From contig CP114060.1 of NCBI GenBank assembly GCA_026967495.1, positions 2,976,001 through 3,040,000 of the forward strand: a DNA stretch of 64,000 bases. The letters are read 5' to 3'. The stretch's first letter is position 1; every line of letters starts with the position of its first letter. The notes beneath the pieces are model-generated. The model was not told where the DNA came from. It ran no database searches and worked only from the letters and a program-made list of their open reading frames with translations. Of the stretch, positions 8,574 through 16,685 are shown in pieces. A program made the translations under genes and the position numbers. Source of the stretch: Rouxiella badensis (lineage in GTDB: Bacteria > Pseudomonadota > Gammaproteobacteria > Enterobacterales > Enterobacteriaceae).

Positions 8574-9182
8574 ATGACAACGATTAATCAAACTAATTCA
8601 GCACCGGTAACCTCTTCCGCAGAAACCTCTTCCACGGCAAGCGTTGTCGACGGCCAAGGTGTGATTGGCACACTTAACGAAGTAATGATGATGTTGAAAA
8701 AAATGAACAACGAGATTCGAGATCTCCAGCGCGATTTCGTCGGTTCGTCGTTCAAAAACGCTTTCAATAAAGAAATGTCCTCTCTGGAATTGAAAAAAGA
8801 GGCGATTGACACTGACTATAAGGCCGCCATGACGAACGCAACGGTGAAAATGGTGACCGGGTCGATTTCCGCTGCGTTTGGTGTAGCAGGGGGCTTTGCC
8901 GCCGGTAGCAAGCTTGCAGATGCAGTAAAGACAGGTTCCGAAACCTTCAATGGGGTGGGAAAAGCCTTTGAAAGTGGCATGAGTATGAAGGCCGCGGGCA
9001 TAACCCGTGACGCCCGGAAAATTGAACTGCGAGCCGATATGCAGCAGGCTCAAGCGGCCCAAATTCGTCAGACTATCAGCGCGGCGGCTGATAAAGCCAC
9101 CGAAGCCTCACGCCGCATGCTGGAAATGACCGGCGAACTGACCCGCCTGCAGAGCGCCATTCTCGATAAAGTTCGCATGTAA
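8574..9182 (+). CDS. SseD/EspB-type minor translocator
   Basis: 202 residues from the ATG at 8574. The first 35 residues are Thr/Ser/Asn-rich (export signal-like). An acidic-basic helix follows (VMMMLKKMNNEIRDLQRDF), as in SseD (DDIWMKLMELAKKLRDIM). A single hydrophobic glycine-rich segment (about residues 95-120, VTGSISAAFGVAGGFAAGSKL) can enter the host membrane. The C-terminal 70 residues form an amphipathic helix ending LTRLQSAILDKVRM. With the SseC-like protein it should form the translocon pore. A GC-rich hairpin (GCCTGC/GCAGGC) lies just upstream at about 8528-8544. Confidence 0.75.
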   Translation: MTTINQTNSAPVTSSAETSSTASVVDGQGVIGTLNEVMMMLKKMNNEIRDLQRDFVGSSFKNAFNKEMSSLELKKEAIDTDYKAAMTNATVKMVTGSISAAFGVAGGFAAGSKLADAVKTGSETFNGVGKAFESGMSMKAAGITRDARKIELRADMQQAQAAQIRQTISAAADKATEASRRMLEMTGELTRLQSAILDKVRM

Positions 9183-9250
9183 GACAGGTTCTCCTCCCAC
9201 CACCGCGCAAAGAATACGGCTTCGGCCGTATTCTCTTGAAGGAAAGAAAA

Positions 9251-9703
9251 ATGCAGACCGCAACCCCCAATACCGCAGTAAAATCCGATGTCGTCACCCG
9301 CTATCTGGCGGCCAACGGCTTTACGCCACAGGTTGAACGCTTCGGTAACAGTGATTTTATTATCGGTATGCGCATTCAGCATACCGACTTTGAGCTGGTG
9401 TACCGTTTTGAAAACGAAGAGCTTATCGTCTGTGATTTTGTTAATCGCAGCAAAGAGAATCAGAACAACCGCGCGGTGGCAGGTTTTATCAAGCTTATCC
9501 ATCAGCTGGAACGCGCCGTGCCGCAGATTCGTCAGGTGAGAGGCATGCTGTTGCACAGCGTTTATGCCGAGGTCACCGCGCTGCGAGAGCGTTTGGCGAC
9601 GGTGCTCATCGCTCAGGGAGCCAACTGGCAACAAGTTGAAGGGGATTCTTGGCTAGTTTATCCGAATAAAAACTGTAGCAAAAAACTGCCACAGTCTCAG
9701 TGA
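9251..9703 (+). CDS. SseE homolog
   Basis: 150 residues, aligned by eye with Salmonella SseE (137 residues): FELVYRFENEELIVCDFVNR here against YLVIYRIEAKEMIICEFRR in SseE, and VLIAQGANWQQVEGDSWLVY against ILTVMGATFTQLDGDNWTVL. SseE is a small soluble protein encoded in the SPI-2 translocator operon and thought to act as a chaperone-like factor. The gene directly follows the SseD-like gene, as in SPI-2. Start chosen at the ATG at 9251, just after GAAGGAAAG; the in-frame ATG at 9236 lacks a ribosome site. Last gene of the translocator operon. Confidence 0.8.
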   Translation: MQTATPNTAVKSDVVTRYLAANGFTPQVERFGNSDFIIGMRIQHTDFELVYRFENEELIVCDFVNRSKENQNNRAVAGFIKLIHQLERAVPQIRQVRGMLLHSVYAEVTALRERLATVLIAQGANWQQVEGDSWLVYPNKNCSKKLPQSQ

Positions 9704-9706
9704 TAA

Positions 9707-9749
9707 CGCTTTGATTCAATCCAGGTGGCATGACGATTGAATCAAAGCG
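9707..9749. terminator. Bidirectional terminator between SseE gene and lytic transglycosylase gene
   Basis: CGCTTTGATTCAATC (9707-9721) pairs perfectly with GATTGAATCAAAGCG (9735-9749), a 15-bp stem with a 13-nt loop. It lies between converging genes. There is no long T run, so termination may be partial or helped by Rho. Confidence 0.65.
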
Positions 9750-9767
9750 GCACGATGGGTTGTTTGA

Positions 9768-10727
9768 CTAGAGCACGGCATGTTCATTAACTGAAGTGCC
9801 GTGTTTTTTATTGGCCGTAGTGGTTGCCTTTGGCTGTGAAAGCAGCAGGCCCAACAGTTTGTCGCCGAGAGCGATGTCGCTTTTATCCGCTTTATTCTCA
9901 CTCTGGGTGTTCCTGGTCTTTTTATTAGCCGCGATTTCGCTTACCGGTGTCGCCTCGCTTGACAGCACTTCTTCCTGCTCAGACTTGCTGTTTTGCAACC
10001 GGTTGTAATGGCCCAATACCTTCTTGACGTAGTGCTGGGTTTCTTTATAAGGCGGGACAGCGCGGCCATACTTTTTCACTGCACCTTCACCCGCGTTGTA
10101 GCCTGCCAGCGCCAGCGTCAGATCGTTGTCAAAGTGCTCAATCAGCCATTTCATGTAGGTTGCACCGGCGCGCAGGTTGTGCTCCGGGTCCATCAGGTTG
10201 GTCACGCCGAAACGTTTGCCGGTCGCGGGCATCACCTGCAGGAGTCCGCGTGCGCCCTTGTGGGACACCGCCTGAGGTTGATAGTTAGACTCCACTTTTA
10301 TCATGGCGTGAAGCAGGTCGGCATCGATACCCACTTCGTTAGACACCCGTTTAATCATTGGATGATACCGCGTGTTGTGCGTCAGGCGAGAGACGCCTGG
10401 GGACGCAGACTGAGGCGCCTCTAGCGGCGCGATAGGCACAATGTTAGCCACCATCTGCGCTTCTGCGTCGTCATCCTGCTCTCCCTCTATCCGCCAGTTT
10501 AGCGGTACAACGGGGAAGTTATTCATATCGCTGACGCTGTGGGGCACGGTGGGGAACTTATTCAGCGCCGCCATCGAGGCGGTGCTCGCATCGGTGGCTT
10601 TAAACAGCACTGCCGCCGATTTTTTCGCCGCAGGCTGGTCGTCAAACCAGCCCAGGGGATGGGTGCATCCTGCGACCAGTGCACAGCAGGTCAGGGAAAT
10701 CAAAACAGCGGTTGTTTTTTTAATCAT
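9768..10727 (-). CDS. Lytic transglycosylase, T3SS-associated (IagB/IpgF/EtgA-like)
   Basis: About 319 residues. A lipoprotein signal (VLISLTCCALVAGC, lipobox LVAGC) directs it to the periplasmic face. An SLT domain spans about residues 125-235: HAMIKVESNYQPQAVS with the catalytic Glu in KVES, then GARGLLQVMP and LALAGYNAGEGAV, all hallmarks of family 1 enzymes. It cuts peptidoglycan so that the secretion apparatus can cross the wall. Last gene of the export operon: its ATG (10725-10727) sits inside the last codons of sctU, overlapping by 8 bp. Longer than IagB/IpgF (about 150-160), with a long non-catalytic N-terminal linker and a charged C-terminal tail. Confidence 0.85.
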   Translation of the reverse strand: MIKKTTAVLISLTCCALVAGCTHPLGWFDDQPAAKKSAAVLFKATDASTASMAALNKFPTVPHSVSDMNNFPVVPLNWRIEGEQDDDAEAQMVANIVPIAPLEAPQSASPGVSRLTHNTRYHPMIKRVSNEVGIDADLLHAMIKVESNYQPQAVSHKGARGLLQVMPATGKRFGVTNLMDPEHNLRAGATYMKWLIEHFDNDLTLALAGYNAGEGAVKKYGRAVPPYKETQHYVKKVLGHYNRLQNSKSEQEEVLSSEATPVSEIAANKKTRNTQSENKADKSDIALGDKLLGLLLSQPKATTTANKKHGTSVNEHAVL

Positions 10728-11778
10728 CGTCATCGTCGTCGTCATAATCCAGTTTCATTGCAAGGCGCAAAATGTGCGCTACGGGTTCAAAGAGTTCGGC
10801 AGGGATATAGCCGCCTACCGGCGTGCCTGCGGCCAGGCTACGGGCAACCTGAATGTTTTCTACGACGGGAATGCCTGCCTTTTCAGCCAGATGGATGATG
10901 TGTAGCGCACGTTTATCGCGCCCCATTTCAATCACCTTCGGCAGCGGCGAGGTTTCCGGATGGTAAAAAAGACAGACGGCAACGTGGGTCGGGTTTTTGA
11001 CTACCGCGGTAGACTTGGCCACGTTCGAGGCCAGGCTACCGCTTTGAATTTCTCGGTGTACTTCTTTACGTTTCTGCTTAATCTCCTGATTACCTTCGGA
11101 GTTTTTATGCTCTTGTTTTATGTCTTCAAGCGACATCATCATTTTTTTATTGTTGTCATACTTTTGAAACGCGATATCAGCGATGCCAATCACCACATAA
11201 AAACAGATAAGCGACAGCAGCATCCAAAACAGCAGGCGCACGCAGACCTCAAGTCCGGTGGTGACCGGATGCAGCGGCAGAAACTGAATCGACGGCGCGT
11301 TTTGGCGCAGCAAATAAAAGAAAATCAGCGACAGCAGCATGACCTTCAGCAGAGATTTGCAGAACTCGAACAGATTTTTTGCCGAAAACATGTTTTTTAA
11401 ATTGGCGAGTACGTTGAGTTTCTTAAAGGAGGGCTTGAGTGCCTCCGTCGCCAGCAGCGGCCCAACCTGCGCCAGGATGGTAAAAATAGTGATAAACAGC
11501 AGCAACATACCCAGCCCGCCAACGAACCTTATCGCCAATGAGGTAAAGGCGGCGGTAAGCTGGCCTAACCCAAAGGTTAAAGGCTGATTGACGGCGCCAA
11601 TGGCTAATTCGTGCAACTCCTGCAATGCCCGCCACAGCTCCTTTCCTTCGGTACCGAAATAGCCCAGCACCGCCACCAGCTGCATACCGCTGGTAATTTC
11701 CGCGCTCTTGGCAACCTGGCCTTTCTTACGCGAGTCGCGGATCTTTTTGTGCGTCGGCTTCTCTGTTTTTTCACTCAT
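10720..11778 (-). CDS. sctU: T3SS export apparatus switch protein SctU
   Basis: 352 residues of the FlhB/YscU/SsaU family. Four transmembrane segments lie in about residues 30-200, then a basic cytoplasmic linker (KQEHKNSEGNQEIKQKRKE) and the self-cleaving NPTH motif in VVKNPTHVAVCLFY, which controls substrate switching. The protein ends in seven consecutive Asp residues written by GAC/GAT repeats, unusual for the family. The next gene starts inside that repeat. Part of the minus-strand operon sctV-N-O-P-Q-R-S-T-U and overlaps sctT by 4 bp. Confidence 0.95.
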   Translation of the reverse strand: MSEKTEKPTHKKIRDSRKKGQVAKSAEITSGMQLVAVLGYFGTEGKELWRALQELHELAIGAVNQPLTFGLGQLTAAFTSLAIRFVGGLGMLLLFITIFTILAQVGPLLATEALKPSFKKLNVLANLKNMFSAKNLFEFCKSLLKVMLLSLIFFYLLRQNAPSIQFLPLHPVTTGLEVCVRLLFWMLLSLICFYVVIGIADIAFQKYDNNKKMMMSLEDIKQEHKNSEGNQEIKQKRKEVHREIQSGSLASNVAKSTAVVKNPTHVAVCLFYHPETSPLPKVIEMGRDKRALHIIHLAEKAGIPVVENIQVARSLAAGTPVGGYIPAELFEPVAHILRLAMKLDYDDDDDDD

Positions 11779-12548
11779 CGGAAGATACTCAGCATGGTTT
11801 CGCTGACCTCTGAAAAATGCATGCTGTAGGTGCGCAGGTCACCAAAGGCAAAGTTACAGCTAATAACCAGCATCAACAGCGCAAAGGCGCTCTTGATAGG
11901 CATCGCCAGGAAGAAGACGTTAAGCTGCTGGGCAGAGCGATTAATCAGCCCCATCGCCATATCCACCAGCATGATTACTACGATGGCGGGCATCGAGAAG
12001 CGCAGGCAAAGTTCGTACATCAGGCGCCACTGGCGGCCAATAAAGGCCAGTCCGTCCGGGCCGAAACTGAGCGTGCCGCCGGGCGGCAGTGTGACGTAGG
12101 ACTGATAAATAGCGTCGATAAGCTCATTAAAACTGCCGCTCATCAAAAACAGCACGCTGAATAATTGGGTAAAGAAGATGCCGAATAATGAGGACTGCTG
12201 GCCGAGCATCGGGTTGAGCACGCTGGCCATGGAAGAGCCACGCATGGTGTCTATCAGGAAACCCGCCATGTCCAGCGCCCAAAACGGGATAGCGGCGCAG
12301 AAGCCGATAATCAGGCCGATGCACAGTTCGCCGACGGCCAACATCACATAGCCCATTGCGCTGGTGGGCGACTGCCAGTCGCTGTAAACCGGCAGCATCG
12401 GCAGAGCGATGACCAGCAGCAGGGCGCTGCGGTTGAGTGCGCCGCCAAGGTTAGCGCTGCTGAACAGCGGCATGAGCAGAAACACCCCGAGCGGGCGCAG
12501 CATGCACATGCCTACGATAGGCATCCAGTGGGTCCACATGTTGGCCAT
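11775..12548 (-). CDS. sctT: T3SS export apparatus protein SctT
   Basis: 257 residues of the FliR/YscT/SsaT family of inner-membrane export gate proteins. Hydrophobic throughout with about six to eight membrane segments. Family features include VFLLMPLF near residue 25, DMAGFLIDTMRG and LVDMAMGLINRSAQQLNVFFLAMPIK. Forms the gate with SctR and SctS. Lies 1 bp after sctS and overlaps sctU by 4 bp, so it is translationally coupled. Confidence 0.95.
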   Translation of the reverse strand: MANMWTHWMPIVGMCMLRPLGVFLLMPLFSSANLGGALNRSALLLVIALPMLPVYSDWQSPTSAMGYVMLAVGELCIGLIIGFCAAIPFWALDMAGFLIDTMRGSSMASVLNPMLGQQSSLFGIFFTQLFSVLFLMSGSFNELIDAIYQSYVTLPPGGTLSFGPDGLAFIGRQWRLMYELCLRFSMPAIVVIMLVDMAMGLINRSAQQLNVFFLAMPIKSAFALLMLVISCNFAFGDLRTYSMHFSEVSETMLSIFR

Positions 12549-12549
12549 A

Positions 12550-12819
12550 TTATTCCCGCATCTGGGTTATCTGGTCGAAAGCCAGACCGGCATAATTGAG
12601 CAACACATCGCCCATCCAGTGATAGGTCACTGCCAGCGTTATCGATACCGCCACCAGCTTCACCAGAAACTGTATGGTCTGTTCCTGTACCTGAGTCAGC
12701 GCCTGTATCAGGCTGACCATCACGCCTACCGTCGAGGCGACCACCACCACGGGCAGAGACAGCAGCAGGATAAGCCACATCATCTGCGCCGCCAGTTGGG
12801 TAATCATGGCTTCACTCAT
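12550..12819 (-). CDS. sctS: T3SS export apparatus protein SctS
   Basis: 89 residues, the usual length for FliQ/YscS/SsaS. Two transmembrane helices (about residues 14-38 and 48-75) flank the typical SLIQALTQVQEQTI loop. Component of the SctRST export gate. Lies 12 bp after sctR in the minus-strand operon. Confidence 0.95.
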   Translation of the reverse strand: MSEAMITQLAAQMMWLILLLSLPVVVVASTVGVMVSLIQALTQVQEQTIQFLVKLVAVSITLAVTYHWMGDVLLNYAGLAFDQITQMRE

Positions 12820-12831
12820 CTCGGTCTCCGT

Positions 12832-13482
12832 TTATGAAAATGACAGAACCAGTTGGCCAAGCAATTTCTCCCAGCCTCCCATCAGGACAAAGATCAGCAG
12901 CTTAAGCGGCATCGAAATTGTCATCGGCGACACCATCATCATGCCCATCGCCAGCAGCACGTTGGAGACCACCAGATCGATGGCGATAAACGGCAGGAAC
13001 AGCAGCAGGCCGATTTTGAAGGCCTCAATCAGCTGACTCACGGTAAACGCTGGGATCATCACCAGCAGGGAGCTGTCGGGAATGCGTTTCTGATATTTCT
13101 CGGGCCAGATTTTGTGGCCGATATCAGAGAAGAAATGCACCTGCTGCGGAGCGGTATTGCGTTCGAGGAACTCTTTGTAGGGCGCAAATACCTCGGATTC
13201 CATCTGGTCGATAAACGCCGGTGATTCAATCTTCACCGGATTGGCGGCGATGTTGTCCTGTATCGCGAGTCCGACCGGCGCCATGATGAACATACTCAGG
13301 ATCAAGGCTAAGCCATAGAGCGCGATGTTCGGCGGGATCTGCTGAATACCCAGCGCGTTTCGCAACAGGGAAAAGACAATCGAAATTTTCAGAAAGGAAG
13401 TGCCGAGCACTATCAGCAGCGGCATGATCGACAGCGCGAAGAGCAGAATAATCAGCTGTAGGGGTTGGTCTAATATAGACAT
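12832..13482 (-). CDS. sctR: T3SS export apparatus protein SctR
   Basis: 216 residues, the usual length for FliP/YscR/SsaR. Membrane segments at about 8-35, 48-68, 155-180 and 185-210. Diagnostic stretches are TSFLKISIVFSLLRNALG near the N-terminus and IPAFTVSQLIEAFKIGLLLFLPF in the C-terminal half. The main component of the SctRST export gate. An 83-bp gap separates it from sctQ. Confidence 0.95.
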   Translation of the reverse strand: MSILDQPLQLIILLFALSIMPLLIVLGTSFLKISIVFSLLRNALGIQQIPPNIALYGLALILSMFIMAPVGLAIQDNIAANPVKIESPAFIDQMESEVFAPYKEFLERNTAPQQVHFFSDIGHKIWPEKYQKRIPDSSLLVMIPAFTVSQLIEAFKIGLLLFLPFIAIDLVVSNVLLAMGMMMVSPMTISMPLKLLIFVLMGGWEKLLGQLVLSFS

Positions 13483-13565
13483 TTTTAGATCCTGATGAGG
13501 GGATATTGCGGTTATTATCCCGCGCTATCCCACCTTGGCCCATCAGGTGCAGACCCTAACTTGTC

Positions 13566-14540
13566 TTAACAAATGCTCTCGATTCTGACCGCCAGCCGAG
13601 AGTCAATCTCCAGCAACGTGCCTTTTGCAAACGGCAGTCCGCCGACCTTGAGCGTAACCAGACCGTCGTACTGCGTGGTGCCGGAGAGTTGACCGCCGAC
13701 GTCCAGCTGGCTGAGACTCTTGCAACGACACCTCGAATTTGGCCACCTCAACCGTGACGGCAAAGGTGGTATTGAGCAGCGTATCTCTCTGCGAAGAGAT
13801 AAACGAAGGGGAGGGCGTCACGTCCATCCAGTCATCAAAGTCGTTCATTATTTCCTCAAGGGTAAAAGTGTTGAGAACTCGTGCTCCTGACGCAATGTCG
13901 CGATAGGTCGGTCAATAAAGAGTCCGTACTGGTCGTCGGCCACCTGCCAGCTGTGCTGGAGGATTAACGCATCGCCGGGGCCTAAAATATTCAGAATGCT
14001 GCTTTCTACCTTGCTCCAGCCCGCCAGCAGCGAGACACAGAGTTTGATATCAGTGGCGGTGTCATGATTTGAAACCGGGAAGGCTTCGTCAGACAGCGCC
14101 GAGACCCATTTTTCTGCGCCGGACAGAAGATAACAGCCCAGCTCCCGCTCTTCGCGGCGGATATAAACGTGCCATCCCATCTGCGGTGCTGCACTGCCCG
14201 CCTCGAGCCGTTCACTCTGCGGCCACGCCATGCTGTTGTTTTCACAGCATTCGCCAGCGTCGGCAAGCGTCCAGATACTCAATAAATCTCGAAACTCAGG
14301 CGGGGTCATAGCGAGAGAAGGCACCGTCAGCATTGGCTGCACCCACTGACACCACTGTTCTTCGTCGACCAGCAGCGTGAGCGGCTCGCCGTCGAAGGTG
14401 GCGTGGAGGACAAGACCGCTGACCGCCGGGCGCTGGCGGTATGACACCATGAGTTCGCCGTTATCGTTAAGCCACTGTAGGCCGTTACCCACCCTGGCGA
14501 CCAGGCTGCCGGTTTCTTTACTTAATTGCGGGATCTTCAT
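13566..14540 (-). pseudogene. sctQ: T3SS C-ring/sorting platform protein SctQ, broken into three frames
   Basis: Cytoplasmic sorting-platform protein with a C-terminal SpoA domain. The N-terminal frame ends at 13848 with TAATG, a second frame starts MNDFDDWMDV, and a third carries the SpoA end (QLDVGGQLSGTTQYDGLVTLKVGG). Both breaks lie at an altered GAGCTC: GAGAACTC (13873-13880) and GAGACTC (13713-13719). Restoring GAGCTC at both gives one protein of about 323 residues, the length of SsaQ (322), reading EHELNTFTLEEIMNDFDD then EVSLQELSQLDV across the joins. A natural HrcQA/HrcQB-type split is therefore less likely. Start chosen at the ATG at 14540, overlapping sctP. Confidence 0.85.
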
Positions 14541-14991
14541 CGCTAACCTCAACCTGTATGTCTTTTTCAAACTGGCGGATTAGCCGCTGTTGCAGTCGTT
14601 TGGCGGAGCCTAAAATCCTGATCAGCTTCTGGTGATCGACGGCTTTAAGGCGAATAAACAGTCCGTTTTCGCTGCTGCGTGCCTCAATTTCCAGCCCTGC
14701 CAAAGCACCATTGGTCAGACGCCAGCTAAGCCAGGCGTCGCGCGAGGCATATTTCGGCAGGGTCAGCTGCTTGAGCATTAAGGTATCCGCGCCTCTGGCG
14801 AGCGTGAATCCCCCGGCCGACCCGCTTGAACAGCCGAGCCTGCTGGTTACGCTGGCGGGAACCACGCGTGGAGAAATTGACGCCAGCAGTGAGGCAAAGC
14901 GGCGCTTATCCTCTTCGTCGGAGGAGTGACTGTCGCCGTCATTTTCCTGTACCGAGACGGTTCTACGTTGTACCTGGGATGATATATACAC
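14518..14991 (-). CDS. sctP: T3SS needle-length/switch protein SctP (SsaP-like)
   Basis: 157 residues, in the sctP position between sctO and sctQ as in SPI-2. The N-terminal half is polar and probably disordered. The C-terminal half (about 75-145) has the compact fold expected of T3S4 substrate-specificity switch domains (WLSWRLTNGALAGLEIEARS, LFIRLKAVDHQKLIRIL). Sequence similarity in this family is weak, so the call leans on gene order and length (SsaP about 124). Confidence 0.75.
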   Translation of the reverse strand: MYISSQVQRRTVSVQENDGDSHSSDEEDKRRFASLLASISPRVVPASVTSRLGCSSGSAGGFTLARGADTLMLKQLTLPKYASRDAWLSWRLTNGALAGLEIEARSSENGLFIRLKAVDHQKLIRILGSAKRLQQRLIRQFEKDIQVEVSDEDPAIK

Positions 14992-14993
14992 AA

Positions 14994-15374
14994 TTACTCC
15001 ATCAATATTTTCAGTTTTTCCTGCTGCAACAAAATCTGACGCAACAGCTGTTGTTGTTTGTCCTGTTCGACCCGCCGCTGGCTAACTTCGTTGTCGGTAT
15101 CTTCCACCTGCGCCAGCAGGTCGTGGTCCTGCTGATAATATTTGCCCAACTGGGCGCGATAGGCGCGTATTTCGAGCGGCCCGAGCGTTTGCTCGCTGCT
15201 GCTGCAATGCCGCCATTCGCTCCACAGCGTGCTGCGGTTTTGCAGCAGCGTGGTTTTGTGCGTTTCAAGCTGCTGGACCTGTTTGTCGAGACGGGCGATA
15301 GCGCTTCTAATCCCGCGCTCGCGGCGTACCTTCAGGGACAGCAGGGATTTGAGGGTCAGTTGAGTGTTTGGCAT
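14994..15374 (-). CDS. sctO: T3SS ATPase stalk protein SctO (SsaO-like)
   Basis: 126 residues, against 125 for SsaO. Almost wholly alpha-helical coiled coil, rich in Gln, Leu, Glu and Arg (ARLDKQVQQLETHKTTLL; QRRVEQDKQQQLLRQILLQQEKL). Orthologous to FliJ/YscO, which forms the central stalk linking the ATPase SctN to the export gate SctV. Its start overlaps the end of sctN by 19 bp, keeping the usual N-O coupling. Confidence 0.88.
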   Translation of the reverse strand: MPNTQLTLKSLLSLKVRRERGIRSAIARLDKQVQQLETHKTTLLQNRSTLWSEWRHCSSSEQTLGPLEIRAYRAQLGKYYQQDHDLLAQVEDTDNEVSQRRVEQDKQQQLLRQILLQQEKLKILME

Positions 15375-16684
15375 AGAAGTTCAAGCGTCTCCTCATAGCC
15401 ATTCTTTTCAGTGGTCGACTGGCATAGAAACTCGCGAATCGCCTCTTTGCGTTGCATTGCCTCATCCGCCTCTTCATCTTGTCCTTCCTGATATTCGCCG
15501 ACCCGGACCAGCAGCTCAATCTCCTGCCAGGCTGACATCAGACGGCGCAGTTTACCGGCGTTGTCGCGGTGATCTCGTTCTGTCACTTGACCCATGATTC
15601 GACTGACGCTGGCGGCGATATCGATGGCCGGATAGTGGTTGGCCTGTGCCAGCTTGCGGGACAGGACGATGTGGCCGTCGAGGATGGATCGCACCTCATC
15701 GGAAACCGGCTCATTGAGGTTGTCCCCTTCTACCAGCACGGTATAAATGGCGGTAATACTGCCAAACTCCGCCGGTCCGGCGCGTTCAAGCAGCCGCGGA
15801 AGACGGGCAAAGAAGCTTGGCGGATAGCCGCCCGCTGCCGGAGGCTCGCCCGCCGCCAGGCCAATCTCGCGCGAGGCGCGGGCGAAACGGGTGAGGGAGT
15901 CCATCATTAGCAGCACGTTGCTGCCGCGGTCGCGGAAGTATTCGGAAATCGCGGTGGCGGTATAGGCCGCCTTCAGACGTTCCAGCGCCGGGCGGTCGGA
16001 GGTCGACACCACCATGATGCAGCGCGCTCGCGCCTCTTCGGTCAGGGTATGTTCGAGGAATTCACGGACCTCACGGCCACGTTCGCCGATAAGCGCCAGC
16101 ACGATAACGTCCGCCAGACTGCCGTCGCAGATCATGCCCAGAAGAGTACTCTTGCCGCCGCCCGCGGCGGCGAAAATGCCGATACGCTGGCCCATGCCGC
16201 AGGTCAGAATGCCGTCGATGGCGCGCACGCCGAGCGGCAGCGGGGTATCAATAAGTTGCCGGGTCAAGGGGTTCGGTGCCGCGCCTTCGAGGGAGCGTAA
16301 TTCACCGCCTTCTGGCAGCGGAAACCCGTCGAGCGGCTGACCCATGCCGTCAAGAATACGGCCCAACAAAAAATCGCCGAGCGCTATCTGGTGTACGCTG
16401 CCGGTAGGGACCACACGACTGCCGGTGGTCACGCCCAGTGGTTCGGCAAAAGGCGAAAGCATGGCGTAATCGCCGTTGATCGCCACGACTTCGGCGTTGA
16501 TGCCCGAAGGTTCAAGGCGACAAATTTCTGCCAGACTGACGCCCGGCAGCGAGGCTTTGAGCAGCGTCGGACCGATTTCAACCACCTTACCGGCCAGTTG
16601 TCGCCCGGCGTTTGGGTCGGCGGCGGGCAGTTGCAGGCGTTCGATCAGTTGTTCGAGGATATCCTCGCGGTCGGGAAGGCGCAT
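15356..16684 (-). CDS. sctN: T3SS ATPase SctN
   Basis: 442 residues (SsaN 433). F1-type hexameric ATPase that unfolds substrates and detaches chaperones at the export gate. Walker A is GIFAAAGGGKSTLLGM (about residue 165) and Walker B is NVLLMMDSLTRFA (about 255). The N-terminal beta-barrel domain and the substrate-binding LPRLLERAGP segment are present. Sits between sctV and sctO with 1-2 bp spacing. Confidence 0.96.
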   Translation of the reverse strand: MRLPDREDILEQLIERLQLPAADPNAGRQLAGKVVEIGPTLLKASLPGVSLAEICRLEPSGINAEVVAINGDYAMLSPFAEPLGVTTGSRVVPTGSVHQIALGDFLLGRILDGMGQPLDGFPLPEGGELRSLEGAAPNPLTRQLIDTPLPLGVRAIDGILTCGMGQRIGIFAAAGGGKSTLLGMICDGSLADVIVLALIGERGREVREFLEHTLTEEARARCIMVVSTSDRPALERLKAAYTATAISEYFRDRGSNVLLMMDSLTRFARASREIGLAAGEPPAAGGYPPSFFARLPRLLERAGPAEFGSITAIYTVLVEGDNLNEPVSDEVRSILDGHIVLSRKLAQANHYPAIDIAASVSRIMGQVTERDHRDNAGKLRRLMSAWQEIELLVRVGEYQEGQDEEADEAMQRKEAIREFLCQSTTEKNGYEETLELLCQTLN

Positions 16685-16685
16685 T

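Noticed and set aside
13848..14540. A natural split of SctQ into two genes with a TAATG junction, like HrcQA/HrcQB
   Set aside because: The junction is 24 bp from an altered GAGCTC (GAGAACTC). Restoring it fuses the frames, removes the stop and gives the SsaQ length, so a read error explains it better.
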